A DNA stretch of 32,385 nucleotides from Mariprofundaceae bacterium (GCA_030950925.1 JAUZQO010000033.1:1-32385), one strand, 5' to 3'; counted from the stretch's first letter, positions 8,464 through 18,400 are shown. Notes: generated by a model from the letters alone, not told the origin. Made by a program: numbers and translations.

Positions 8464-8526
8464 CGGCACAGGGAATCTCCTGAATTTATTCATGGGGAGG
8501 ATGTCAATTCAACCATGGTCGCATCA
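8390..8526 (+). ncRNA. Probable TnpB guide RNA (omegaRNA/reRNA) region
   Basis: In this family the guide RNA overlaps the 3' end of tnpB and the right-end hairpin and finishes with 16-20 nt of flanking host DNA. Here the scaffold would end at GATGTCAA (8500-8507), and the guide would be the following bases inside the rseC-like gene. No promoter or processing site was identified. The 5' limit given is approximate and rests on family knowledge only. Confidence 0.35.
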
Positions 8527-8918
8527 AAGCCTTCGGGGGTTCCTTGCTGCCAAATCCAACCGTAATATCCCAATATGGTGAGGATACCTATCAGCGAAGC
8601 CACTACATCGCTATGGGTTTGAAACCAAGCCATTCCTCCGAAAAAAATAAATAGAATCATCGGTACTGCATACAAACGAAACGCCGTTTTTAGCAATAAA
8701 CCATCGGCGACTTCAATCACAACTTCATCGTTTATACGCGCTGCCAAGGTATTTTGAATGCGTAATGAAAGGATGCGTCCATTGCCTGAGCCTTCTTTCC
8801 ATGAACCCAGTGTGTTACACGATGCTTTACCCGCACAACCACCGCAAGATGAGGCTCGTTCACCGACAACCAACACTTCATTGTCGTGTATTTCTGCTAC
8901 ATAAACTATTTGACGCAT
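8490..8918 (-). CDS. rseC: RseC/MucC-family (SoxR-reducing system) membrane protein, 3' end rewritten by an IS
   Basis: RseC proteins are small inner-membrane proteins tied to control of the envelope stress sigma factor and to SoxR reduction. This 142-aa product has the family's N-terminal Cys cluster (SSCGGCAGKASC, about 23-34), a short soluble domain with RINDEVVIEV, and two membrane helices (about 79-96 and 103-122). It is somewhat shorter than E. coli RseC (about 159 aa). The last codons (TSSP and stop) lie inside the right end of the tnpB element at 8490-8507, so the insertion removed the native C-terminus and supplied a new stop. Start MRQIVYVAEI. A possible preceding gene of the same operon survives only as a fragment at 8929-9024. 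Confidence 0.85.
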   Translation of the reverse strand: MRQIVYVAEIHDNEVLVVGERASSCGGCAGKASCNTLGSWKEGSGNGRILSLRIQNTLAARINDEVVIEVADGLLLKTAFRLYAVPMILFIFFGGMAWFQTHSDVVASLIGILTILGYYGWIWQQGTPEGFDATMVELTSSP

Positions 8919-8928
8919 GGGCGTAAGT

Positions 8929-9024
8929 TTAACGAATCATGTCGTGCATAGCCACCCCAAACGCTTGACCCGACAATAAAATTAAGTCTTTGCTAAGTTG
9001 TGATTCTTCTTGATTGAGTGGGTA
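8929..9024 (-). pseudogene. Possible 3' remnant of the gene that preceded rseC
   Basis: On the minus strand, an open frame of 31 codons ends in TAA 10 bp before the rseC-like start and reads LNQEESQLSKDLILLSGQAFGVAMHDMIR. The composition looks protein-like and the spacing is operon-like, but there is no start codon and a stop lies just upstream, where repeat sequence begins. I do not recognise the family. It is best read as the tail of a gene lost when the repeat region at 9025-9130 was rearranged; it could also be chance. Confidence 0.35.
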
Positions 9025-9036
9025 TCAAGTGACTCG

Positions 9037-9130
9037 GTCATGCCCGAAATTTTGTATTGAGCATCTAGCTATGGCTCCCAGCACAAGCACTTGAGGGGTG
9101 ATGATTCGGATAATGGTCGAAAGCTTAGTT
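9037..9130 (+). repeat. Diverged double-hairpin repeat
   Basis: GTCATGCCCGAAATTTTGTATTGAGCATC, then GGCTCCCAGCACAAGCACTTGAGGGGTGATGATTCGGATAATGG, aligns with the repeats around 6723 and 29034. The CACAAGCAC loop is kept, but the partner loop has decayed. The interval 8932-9266 otherwise holds only the possible gene remnant and AT-rich DNA leading to the start at 9267. Confidence 0.65.
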
Positions 9131-9266
9131 GCATCCTTAAAACAATATATTGTTGCAAAAAAAGCTTATATTTTAAAGAATTAACGCGTAGTTTTCTGCC
9201 CAAGTATTGAGGGGTAAGCTGGTCATGGCAGCATATTTTCATCATATTTAAACAACCCAAAAGGAT

Positions 9267-10192
9267 ATGATCAACGTGAATTTACACGCATTTTATAGCG
9301 TATTTAAAAGCCCAAAATCAGGTCAACTCTCACAAACCGACAAGGATGCTATGGTTGTTGGTATTGTCAGCAGGCTATCTCGTGGAAGTGCGCTGCTTCA
9401 GAGAGGTCTTTTTTCAACGCGATCAGATATAGATACTAGAATTGAGAACCTATCAAAACACGATTTTCTTGCTAAGTAAGACACAGATAAAGGAGCTTGA
9501 AGAGATTGCACGACTTTTTGAAAAGGCTGAGAAAGATTTAAAGAAATCTGAGCATCTTGATACAAAATTAACCATTCCTTGTATCAACGAACTACGATAT
9601 AGTCGTTTAAGTATGAATACTACATTATGTTGCTGTCACCCTCGAATGCTTGTGTCGAGGGTCTATTGATAGATTCCAGACACAAGCACTCTGGAATGAC
9701 GGTGGTTTAATACTTGAATCACTATATGCAGGCTATCATATTGTAAAAGCAACATCGAACGATAATACAAATGAAAATCTTAAAAAAGCTGTTGGGCATT
9801 GCAAAAGAGCTATTTATGATGCGAATGAAAGCGCGATTGTATTTTTGCTTGAAAGAATTGCTGCATTTCAAAATGACTATTCAAAATCACCCAATGTTTC
9901 CACAATAATTTTAGAGTACTCAAAATTGAAGCAAGAAATTTTGGGGATTTCTGAGCGGATCCAACACAACAAAAAACAAAATAGGGATAGCAGGGATCAA
10001 TACTATGAAGCTTGCGCCAACGACTGTGATAGGTTGAAAGATATCGAAAGTCTGTTAAATATTAGCCGTGATGAAATCAACGTATTGGAAGCACGTGATG
10101 TTAAAGCAACAAGACGCTTCATTTTGGGAATACTTCTATCTTTCATCGCACTTGCTTTGATTGTTACAAAGTTCTTTATTTCTAAAGACTAA
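9267..10192 (+). pseudogene. Coiled-coil, C-tail-anchored protein of unknown function, broken twice
   Basis: Three frames together form one gene. The first reads from MINVNLHAFYSVFKSPKSGQ to SKHDFL; the second continues LSKTQIKELEEIARLFEKAEKDLKK to INELR; the third runs YAGYHIVKATSNDN to the stop at 10190-10192. Lesion 1 is a one-base gain, most simply TTT to TTTT at about 9460. Lesion 2 is the 125-bp element at 9600-9724; deleting it with one TA copy (127 bp) joins CGA-TAT-GCA in frame (LRYAGYH). The restored protein would be about 265 aa, helical and charged in the middle, with one C-terminal membrane helix (ILGILLSFIALALIVTKFF). I recognise no domain. It stands alone between repeats and the convergent recD. 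Confidence 0.75.
9600..9724 (-). mobile_element. 125-bp miniature inverted-repeat element (MITE), copy B, inside a gene
   Basis: This is the reverse complement of 6761-6885 with a single difference. It is flanked by TA at 9598-9599 and 9725-9726. Precise removal of one TA plus the element restores the host gene's frame, which directly shows that it inserted at TA. It has no coding capacity and the same two hairpins with complementary loops as copy A. Confidence 0.9.
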
Positions 10193-10239
10193 TACACCAT
10201 CTACATCGTGAAAATCAAGAGTAGATATGATCATCTTAT

Positions 10240-12027
10240 TTACCACCCCAAACGCTTTGCCAACCCAGTACTGCGCTGAATACGACGTTTGACCGCTGCT
10301 TCGATGCTTTCAGCACGACCATACAAGTGAAAACTCTTTTTACTGCGTGTGGTGGCAGTATAAAAAAGTTCTCGGCTTAACACATGATGTTCACCCGTTT
10401 GCGAAGGCAAGATTAAAAAGACATGTTCAAACTCTGAACCTTGTGATTTATGCACAGTCATCGCCCAGCAAGGTTCATAATCAGGCAAAATCGCGATAGG
10501 CAAGGTGCGGACAGCGCCTGATATATCAGGGAAACATGCTTGTAATCCATCAGCTGTTTTCCAAATCAAGCCTATATCGCCATTGAACAAGCCTAGCTCA
10601 TAATGATTGTTGAGAATCATGATGGGCATGCCATGCACAGCTTGGCCTACTTTCATATCACCCAATAAACGTTGTTGCATCTCACTGTTGATGCTTTGCA
10701 CCCCTTCGTTGCCTTGCCGAACCGCACACAACACACGGCAGCTTTCAAAGCTTTCCAATGCTTCTTCGACACTTTCACAAGCAAGGTAGTGTTTGTATTG
10801 TTTGGCTGCTACTTCAAGTATGCTGTTTAATTCACCCTCAGCGTTCCAGTACAGAATCTTGCTAGGTTCGTGTAAAATTTTTAAGACTTCTTCCTTATTG
10901 CCCTTGTTGATCTGCTCTGCCAATGCAGCAATCAGCCCCGAAAAACGGTAACTTTTACGAAGTAAGGCAATGCCATCTTGAATACATGAGGATTCTGATT
11001 GTTGAGGGATATGCTTGATGTCTGTATCCGTATATTGTGCCAGTGTTTTAGCCATGCTTGGGCTGTAGGCGAGTGATTTACCATGTCCTGTAATGTCGCC
11101 CAAGACATTGCCAGCATCCACGGATGAAAGTTGATCCCGATCACCCAATAAAATAATGCGTGCTTGGGGTGGTAATGCATCCAAAACGCGTGCCATCATC
11201 GGTAAATCGACCATGGAAGCTTCATCAATCACCAAACAATCCAGCAATACGGGATTGCCTTGATGGTGACGGTAACCACGCGGTGAAAAGCCAAGCAAGC
11301 GGTGCAAGGTGGATGCTTCTTCAGGAATACGTTGGCGAATATCATTATCTGTGTTGATATGAGATTTAGCAAAACGAATAGCGTCCATCATGCGTGCTGC
11401 GGCTTTGCCTGTCGGCGCAGCCAAACGAATACGCATATCAGCGTGTTGTTCCAGTAACAATGCCAATACCTTGACCAAGGATGTGGTTTTTCCTGTGCCA
11501 GGTCCGCCAGAAATCACTGCAAAGCGTTGCTGAACAGCCAAAGCCGCTGCGATTTTTTGCCAATCGACTTCATCCTTTTGCAGTTTCTTATGATTGTCTA
11601 AAAACAAGCGTTTTAGCCCTGCTTTCAAAGCTTTTTCATCAATAGTGACAGGGTTTTGAAGTCGGTCTAAAAGAGCATCAGCGACTTGGCTTTCATACGA
11701 CCAAAAACGCTGTAAATAAAGCAAATCACCATCCAAAATCATGGGGGTATGTTCGCCTGCTTCGCCAACACAAGGCGTTTGTAATAAATACGCACGCCAT
11801 GTTGCCACATCAGGTGTCAATCCACTTTCTTCGCCCCAAGGCATATTGGCAAGGTGTTTGAGATTAAGGCAGACATGCCCTTGTTCATACTGTTTAGATA
11901 AGGAAAATGCGGTATGATAAAGCACATCATGCTTGTCTTCTTCTGCCATTTCGACCATAAAATCTGCAAACATCTGAGCCAGTCCGTGTGTATTTTCTCG
12001 GATGCTTTCCTGTGTGGATGGGTTCAT
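10240..12027 (-). CDS. recD: Exodeoxyribonuclease V alpha subunit (RecD)
   Basis: RecD is the 5'-3' helicase motor of RecBCD, which unwinds double-strand ends and prepares them for RecA. The 595-aa protein has Walker A GGPGTGKTT (K180), the Walker B/motif II region LVIDEASMVDLPMM, motif III LLGDRDQLSSVDAG, and the C-terminal helicase motif MTVHKSQGSEFEHV. Length is normal (E. coli 608). The ATG overlaps the recB stop in an ATGA, so it is translationally coupled as last gene of recC-recB-recD. Downstream, only 47 bp separate it from the convergent broken gene and no clear terminator is seen. Confidence 0.96.
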   Translation of the reverse strand: MNPSTQESIRENTHGLAQMFADFMVEMAEEDKHDVLYHTAFSLSKQYEQGHVCLNLKHLANMPWGEESGLTPDVATWRAYLLQTPCVGEAGEHTPMILDGDLLYLQRFWSYESQVADALLDRLQNPVTIDEKALKAGLKRLFLDNHKKLQKDEVDWQKIAAALAVQQRFAVISGGPGTGKTTSLVKVLALLLEQHADMRIRLAAPTGKAAARMMDAIRFAKSHINTDNDIRQRIPEEASTLHRLLGFSPRGYRHHQGNPVLLDCLVIDEASMVDLPMMARVLDALPPQARIILLGDRDQLSSVDAGNVLGDITGHGKSLAYSPSMAKTLAQYTDTDIKHIPQQSESSCIQDGIALLRKSYRFSGLIAALAEQINKGNKEEVLKILHEPSKILYWNAEGELNSILEVAAKQYKHYLACESVEEALESFESCRVLCAVRQGNEGVQSINSEMQQRLLGDMKVGQAVHGMPIMILNNHYELGLFNGDIGLIWKTADGLQACFPDISGAVRTLPIAILPDYEPCWAMTVHKSQGSEFEHVFLILPSQTGEHHVLSRELFYTATTRSKKSFHLYGRAESIEAAVKRRIQRSTGLAKRLGW

Positions 12028-15000
12028 TGGCTCGCTCCTTTGCCAAAAATATCGTGATCCAGTGTGTCAATCAGGGAGGCTTCAGGTTTATGGGCAAAAA
12101 CACCGTAATTTGAGCCATGTTCCGCACGCATACCACGCAAAAACAAGTAATACACACCGCCAAAATGTTGTTTATAATCATAATTGGGGATGCGCAGTTT
12201 CAAATATCGATGCAATGCCACGGTATAAATCAAATATTGCACATCATAACGGTGGGCAACCATGCTGGCTTGCAAGGCTTGGGGTTGATAGTCATCCAAG
12301 GTGTAGCCCAAATGATTACTTTTATAATCGGCAATGTAATAACGCCCATCATGCTCAAACACCAAATCAATCTCACCCGTGAGATAGCCTTGGCAATCTG
12401 AACCCATCAAACCTTGCAAAGCTGTGGTGCTGGCTTGCTGTAAGGTTTGGTTGAGTTGATGCAGATCCAGTTTTTTCAAGGACATATCAAAATGCAATTC
12501 ATTCAGGCGTTGTGATTTAGACAGGTCTTTTAAGCACAAGCCCTCTTGCAAAACAGTGTGAAGCACATCGTCCATCCATTGTTTGATGGTTTCATGTTGA
12601 TGGTCAAGAATACCATAACGAACACCATGTTTTTGTAGAAAATCATGGGTTTGTGTGTGAATATCCGCTTGAAAATCTATGTTTTCCAATAGTGCATGCA
12701 AACATATACCCATATTTCGATTGGATGGAAGCTGAAAAACAACATCTTGGATGTCATCTGGCTTATCGATAAAGACTATTTGGGGATGGATCGAACGGGT
12801 GAGCTTGGTAAAGCTGCTGATTCCCCGATCATTCGCAATCTTTCTTGAAAACCCTTCGATTTTAAGCGCTTGGTTTGATGAATTTTGGCTTTTCAAGGCG
12901 ATCATAGCATCAGGCTCAAGAGAAAGTGTTTGCATATCAATATGCTGATGGTTTTCAGACTCATCTTTGTGTGAATAGGGGTTAAGTAAGTAAGCCAGCG
13001 CACTTTTGGGCGCATCTGTCCCCACACTTCCCCAAGCTAAATATAGCTTATGACTGGCACGCGTAAGTGCGACATAAAGCAAGCGCATATCTTCCGCCAA
13101 ACGTTCTTTCTCGGCGATGGCCAATTGCCCACGACTGCCATTCAATGCGAGGTAGTGTTGTTGTTTGTTTTCATCATAATAGGGCAAAAGATCATGGTTG
13201 AGCTTGCGTGGCTTACAATCCCAAAGGTAGGGGACAAACACAATCGCATATTCCAAACCTTTGGCAGCATGAATGGTGCTGATTTGCACCAAATTACCAT
13301 CATTTTCCAAACGTAATTTTGCTTCATCACTACGATGATCATCTGTTTGGCATTGTTCTTCAAACCACGTCAGTAAACTTATCATACTCACCCGCGATTG
13401 CGCTTCTTGTTGCAAAAGTTCAGCCAATTGCAAAAGATTGGTCAATTGACGCTCACCATCATTTTGAGCCACAAGATGTTCACCGATATGTAAGCTGCGT
13501 AACAAGCTTTGAAACATGACCATAAAGCCTTGTTGTTCCCATAAAACATGCAGTGTTTTGAATGTATCTTGCCACTGAAAGTTCGTCTTTTCGGTGTTGA
13601 GTTGCTCATAAATATAGTGATAATGATAGCCCAATAATGAGCTACTCATCGCTTCTTTAAGGGTGGATGCATTGCCTTGTTCCACGATAGCTTTTAAAAT
13701 GATGCGTAAGCCTTTCGCCTCATCGCTTTGAAAGACATGCGCTTTACCTGCGGTGACAGCAGCAATGCCGCGTTGTTGCAATGCTTGGCGTACGGCGGCG
13801 GATTCAGTATGTCCACGGGTCAAAACAGCAATATCACTGGCCTGTACGGCACGTTTTCCCAAATATAATTCTTTGTGTTCCGCTTGCTGCAACAGTGTGG
13901 CGATTTCATTGGCAACATACGCATGCAATAAAGCTCTACCCATATCTTTATTCAGCGGTTTATCATCAGCCTTGCGTGGAACTTCCCATAAGGTGAGGGC
14001 TTTGACTTCTTCGCCTTGATGCATCATCAATGTGTGTTTTTTGTTAGGTACTTGAACAGGATAAAAAGGAATGGCATCATAAAGAAACGGTTGATGATGA
14101 CGATCAAAGATATGATTGACGGCGGCAATCATGGCAGGTGTTGACCGCCAGTTGGTATCAAGGGTGTAATGATTATCGGCATGTTCTTTGGCTTGCATAT
14201 AAGTGAAAATATCACCGCCACGAAAGCTGTAAATGGCTTGTTTGGGGTCGCCAATCATCAACAATGTCAGGGCTTCTTGATAGTGATATAAATGACGAAA
14301 GATACCATATTGAATGGCATCGGTATCTTGAAACTCATCAATCATAGCAATGGGAAAACGTTCACGAATCGCATCGCATAATTCAGGACTTTTGACGATT
14401 GCATCATGTAAATGAACCAGTTGATCATCAAAAGCGAGTTGCCCTGATTGTTGTTTAATGCGGGCGATTTTTTTATGTGCATAGCGATGGGCTTGGGCAA
14501 GTAGGGAGGCTTTGAGTTCTTTAAGCGATGTATCCACCTTGGTTAATACATCATCCGTACGAACAAAGAATAATGCAGGAATATCCTCCATATCTTTTCC
14601 TTTTTTTAAGGCTTCTTTTAATTCACTCAAGCGTAGAGCCGTTAATGCTTCGGGAATGGCTGCAACATCAGGGCATACAAAATAGTCATCCAATGTTGTG
14701 CATAGGTCGGGAATATTCGTTTGTTTATAAACTTTCTTCTGTTTTTTTAAGACACCCGATAAGAGAATTGTTTTAATGTCATTGCGTTCTTGCTGCCAAA
14801 GGCTTGCCAAATCTTGCATGGCTTGGCTTAAATCTTTTACAATCGTCTTTAAGTCTACATTTAAATCAGGGCGAAGCTTAACACTGGGTTGTCGTAAACC
14901 TTTTTCCAATCGGTTCAGCGCAGCAAGGGAGGGGAAAACACGTTGAAAACAGGTAAATTTTTCCGCATCCATCGCGGCAATTTGATTGCGCCACCAATCC

Positions 15001-15482
15001 TTAAGTGCTTCTTCCCATAACATGCTGTCATCGGTCAACATCTCAATATCAAAGGCTTGCCCTGAATAAAAAGCGTGTTCAGTCAACATCTTTTGGCAGA
15101 AGGCATGGATGGTATAAATTGCGGCGGCATCCATGCTGGTCATGGCGACTTTTAGGCGGTGTTTGGCGAGTTTAAGATCTTCTGCATCAGCACGGCTGTG
15201 CCAAAGCTTGAGCAGCTCATCCTTACAAACATTCATATTCGATTCCAAATCACTTAACGCGGCATGGATGCGTGTGCGAATACGTCCACGTAATTCTTCC
15301 GTGGCTGCATTGGTGAAGGTCACGACCAAGATTTGTTCGGTGCTTTTGCCTTCTAAAATCATACGTAAATAAAGATTACCAATGGCAAATGTTTTACCTG
15401 TCCCGGCACTGGCTTCAATCAGTTTAAGACCTTGCATGGTCATATCCAAGGTGGTGGTTGGGTTTAAAATAATGGGGGTCAT
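12024..15482 (-). CDS. recB: Exodeoxyribonuclease V beta subunit (RecB)
   Basis: RecB provides the 3'-5' helicase and the only nuclease site of RecBCD. The 1152-aa product has Walker A ASAGTGKT (24-31), motif II MIDEFQDTD, GDPKQAIYSFRGGD, the helicase motif STIHAAKGLEYAIVF and LYVALTRA. The C-terminal nuclease is complete: His929 in GICLHALLEN, Asp1039 in GEIDLVF, and Asp1052 and Lys1054 in ADYKSN. The spacing of the two Asp and the Lys equals that of E. coli D1067/D1080/K1082, so it should be an active nuclease. The start overlaps the recC stop by 4 bp (ATGA). Confidence 0.97.
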   Translation of the reverse strand: MTPIILNPTTTLDMTMQGLKLIEASAGTGKTFAIGNLYLRMILEGKSTEQILVVTFTNAATEELRGRIRTRIHAALSDLESNMNVCKDELLKLWHSRADAEDLKLAKHRLKVAMTSMDAAAIYTIHAFCQKMLTEHAFYSGQAFDIEMLTDDSMLWEEALKDWWRNQIAAMDAEKFTCFQRVFPSLAALNRLEKGLRQPSVKLRPDLNVDLKTIVKDLSQAMQDLASLWQQERNDIKTILLSGVLKKQKKVYKQTNIPDLCTTLDDYFVCPDVAAIPEALTALRLSELKEALKKGKDMEDIPALFFVRTDDVLTKVDTSLKELKASLLAQAHRYAHKKIARIKQQSGQLAFDDQLVHLHDAIVKSPELCDAIRERFPIAMIDEFQDTDAIQYGIFRHLYHYQEALTLLMIGDPKQAIYSFRGGDIFTYMQAKEHADNHYTLDTNWRSTPAMIAAVNHIFDRHHQPFLYDAIPFYPVQVPNKKHTLMMHQGEEVKALTLWEVPRKADDKPLNKDMGRALLHAYVANEIATLLQQAEHKELYLGKRAVQASDIAVLTRGHTESAAVRQALQQRGIAAVTAGKAHVFQSDEAKGLRIILKAIVEQGNASTLKEAMSSSLLGYHYHYIYEQLNTEKTNFQWQDTFKTLHVLWEQQGFMVMFQSLLRSLHIGEHLVAQNDGERQLTNLLQLAELLQQEAQSRVSMISLLTWFEEQCQTDDHRSDEAKLRLENDGNLVQISTIHAAKGLEYAIVFVPYLWDCKPRKLNHDLLPYYDENKQQHYLALNGSRGQLAIAEKERLAEDMRLLYVALTRASHKLYLAWGSVGTDAPKSALAYLLNPYSHKDESENHQHIDMQTLSLEPDAMIALKSQNSSNQALKIEGFSRKIANDRGISSFTKLTRSIHPQIVFIDKPDDIQDVVFQLPSNRNMGICLHALLENIDFQADIHTQTHDFLQKHGVRYGILDHQHETIKQWMDDVLHTVLQEGLCLKDLSKSQRLNELHFDMSLKKLDLHQLNQTLQQASTTALQGLMGSDCQGYLTGEIDLVFEHDGRYYIADYKSNHLGYTLDDYQPQALQASMVAHRYDVQYLIYTVALHRYLKLRIPNYDYKQHFGGVYYLFLRGMRAEHGSNYGVFAHKPEASLIDTLDHDIFGKGASQ

Positions 15483-18400
15483 ACTTTTTCTACCTCTGCA
15501 AAATTCTTGATGGGTGCATAAAACCTATTGGCCCAATCTTTAAATGCTGGGGTGTCAATCGGTTTTTCTTCCACATCACGCATGATGAGTTGTACATAGA
15601 CATCATCTTGATCACCTGGAATACTGTTATAACTGCTGCCCTCCCATGTTAATCCAACCTTCTTTACTTCAAACACATGGGCATAACTTGCGCCTTCAAA
15701 GATAGGTAACGGTTGCTGCATACCTTGCACATAAGCATCCACATAGCTTTGCAACTGAGCTTGAGCGGCATCTTGTTCCATCCACTCAAAGCGCATACTT
15801 TTATCACTGCATTGCAAAAGACTACATTCTTTTTCTTGTAATATATCCGCACTGCACAAGGCTAAATGTTCCAACCAACAGCCTAACATATATTTGCCTT
15901 TGAGCTTGGATGGTGTGGCATGTAGCAAACCTAATGTTGGAATATAATGACGAACTTGCCCCGTGATATGCAGTGGCTTCCCCTCATCCGTATTCAAAAC
16001 CAAATCAATCCATTTCGATTGATTTTCTTTGCCGTGATAGGCTTTAAGTTGAAGCAAGATAGGCTGAACATCACTTAGTTTAGATTGTAATTCAACATCA
16101 CCTGCCATGCCATGCGGTAATAAACCTTCAGCTTTGAAACGCGCCTTATCCAAGGTTTGATCTTGTAGGCTGTCATCCAATAATCGTTTCTTAATCATCC
16201 ATGCTTCAAGGTGATTGAGTTCAAACGGTTCATCATCGCAGTGTTCTTCATGATCCGTGATATAGATATTCAAACGGTGGTTGATAAAACACTTCACAGG
16301 ATGTTTTACAAATTGAATCAAGCGTTCCAGCGTTAAGCTTTCTACATCCAAAGCGGGCAATGAAGCTTGTCCCCATGCACTTGGCGACGTGGATGTCGCT
16401 TGTTGCAACGTGTTCGCCAGCACACACCAATAGGCATCATGGGCGTGTTCTTTGGTGAAGTTATTGGCTGAAAATGCTTGCATGGGATGCACGGTTTCTT
16501 TCACCGCTTTCTTACCATAAGTGTTACGCAGTTCATCACATAACTCACTGACCAAAATGGATGGTTGGCACGCGCTATTATCTCGAATGTTGCGCCCGAC
16601 ATAACTGATATAGAGTTTTTCCTCGCAACATAACAAGGTTTCCAACATCAAATAACGATCCTGCTCACCTTTGATGGGATCAGCTGCTTGCCATTGTTTT
16701 GCCATGTTATCAAATTCCAAGGGATGTTCACGGCGTGGAAATGCTGCATCAGACATGCCCAACAAGGCAATCATTTTGAATGGCACGCTACGCATGGGGC
16801 GCATGGCACAAAAATTCACACCGCCTGAAAAATAGCGATTGGGTATATCCGATTTGACCAACTGTTGTTGTAACCAGTGGACAAGCAGCGCATGGCTAAG
16901 CATACCCTCGCCAGCTTGGTTCGCCAATGCCTCCAGAGCCTCATCAATATCATTGAGTTCATCGTGATGTTCATCCACTGGAAAGAAATCGAGTAACATG
17001 GTGTGTAAATCAATATGCCATTGTTGCGCGGTGCGTGTATGCACCAGTTTTTTGCGCCAATCATCCATGCACGCTACCATGCGCCAAAAATTAACCATCC
17101 AAATAGCTTCTTGATGATTGAGTTCAATGGGGGCGATACCTTGCCAAAGTTTGGCTTTACCACCCATGGCATAACCTGTAAGAAAACGTTGTTTGGCTTG
17201 TTTCCATGTGTGCATATCATTTTGAGGCAAACCCATGTTGGCGCGATGTTCAGCATCCATGCCCCAACGAACATTCAAATCATTCAATAGCTTGCGAATG
17301 GATGGGATACTTTCCTCATCCAGATCAAAATGCTGATAAACTTCGGGAATATCCAACATGGCTTCCACTTCTGTGCGTGTGAATCGACTATGCGGCAGGT
17401 TTAACAGTGTGAGAAAGGTTCGCACCAAGGGGCTATCATCGGTGACGGATAAATCGGATATATTGTATGGAATATAAGGGCGAACGGATTTTTGGGCATA
17501 TTCACCCCGTTCAAATACCATTTTGATATACGGCGCATATTGGTTGATGTCAGGCACCATGATCAAGACATCTTCGGGGTTCAAATGAGGGTTCTTTTCA
17601 AACGCTTGCAGCAATTCATCATGCAATACCTGACATTCGCGCAAGGGGCTATGGCACAGATGAATAGCGATAGAGTCATCCACAGCTTGCCCTTGTCTTT
17701 TTGTATGTTGGGTTTGAAAGATGTCGCGTTGTAGATGACCTAAGATGGTAGGGGGAAAATCTTTATGATAAGCATCATGTTCAATGGCTTGTAAGGCATC
17801 ATGATTGAGTAGTAAATCATGAAAAATTTGACCTTGTCGTCCCCAAGAGGTCAAAAGATCATGACCTGTTTTTCGATACATATTTTTATTGGGTGCTTCG
17901 AGTCGTTGTTGCGCATCCATTAAATCCAAGCCATACGCTGGCGTGGAGCTAACATAATAAAAATAAATGTCTGTGTGCTGTGAGAGTTGTTTCAATATGT
18001 TTAACTGCAAGGGTGCTAGGCTTGAAATGCCAAAAATGCTGATACGTTTGGGCAAGCCTTGTATCACTCGGGCATGTGCTGTTAAATCTTGTGACCATTG
18101 ATCCATGATGGCAATGCGGTGGTTCTGTTGCCCCACATCGTCCAGTAATGTGCGCCAAAGCTTTGCCTGCCAATCATCGCCGCCACCCGCACTCCAATGG
18201 CGAATGGTGTCGGGGCGATAATCTTGATAACGATCCAAGGTATCAGCGATACGATCCGACAATTGCCAACGTTTCACACCCTCGACATCATCTTTTAAAT
18301 AACGATGCAATGACGTAAAAGCACCATCATCCAAAAGTTTGGGTAAGTGTTGAAAAATAAGCCAAGCTGAGGATTCACGAGAAAGAGCATCGGTTTGTCG

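Larger units (their letters stand above)
7015..8507 (+). mobile_element. tnpB-only IS605-group (IS1341-like) insertion element
   Basis: The left end has a hairpin at 7034-7054: CCCC-TAGCT paired with AGCTA-T-GGGG, with one bulged T. The right end has the matching hairpin at 8477-8497, with the bulged T in the same place, followed by the shared GAGGATGTCAA. Between them lies only tnpB; there is no TnpA Y1 transposase, so movement would need a helper. The exact left boundary is not defined; a TTAC lies at 7010-7013, similar to the target of some family members. From 7055 to 7265 there is no gene, only an 8-bp tandem repeat. Confidence 0.8.

Noticed and set aside
9600-9669. Protein tail encoded within the miniature element (SRLSMNTTLCCCHPRMLVSRVY)
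   Set aside because: It is readthrough from the interrupted gene into the element; the same bases are noncoding at copy A.
10193-10239. Terminator between the broken gene and recD
   Set aside because: Only a weak ATCTAC/GTAGAT pairing with a long loop and no T-run is present.
12002-12401. Plus-strand frames across the recB-recD junction
   Set aside because: They are antisense to the RecB nuclease domain, with no plausible protein pattern.
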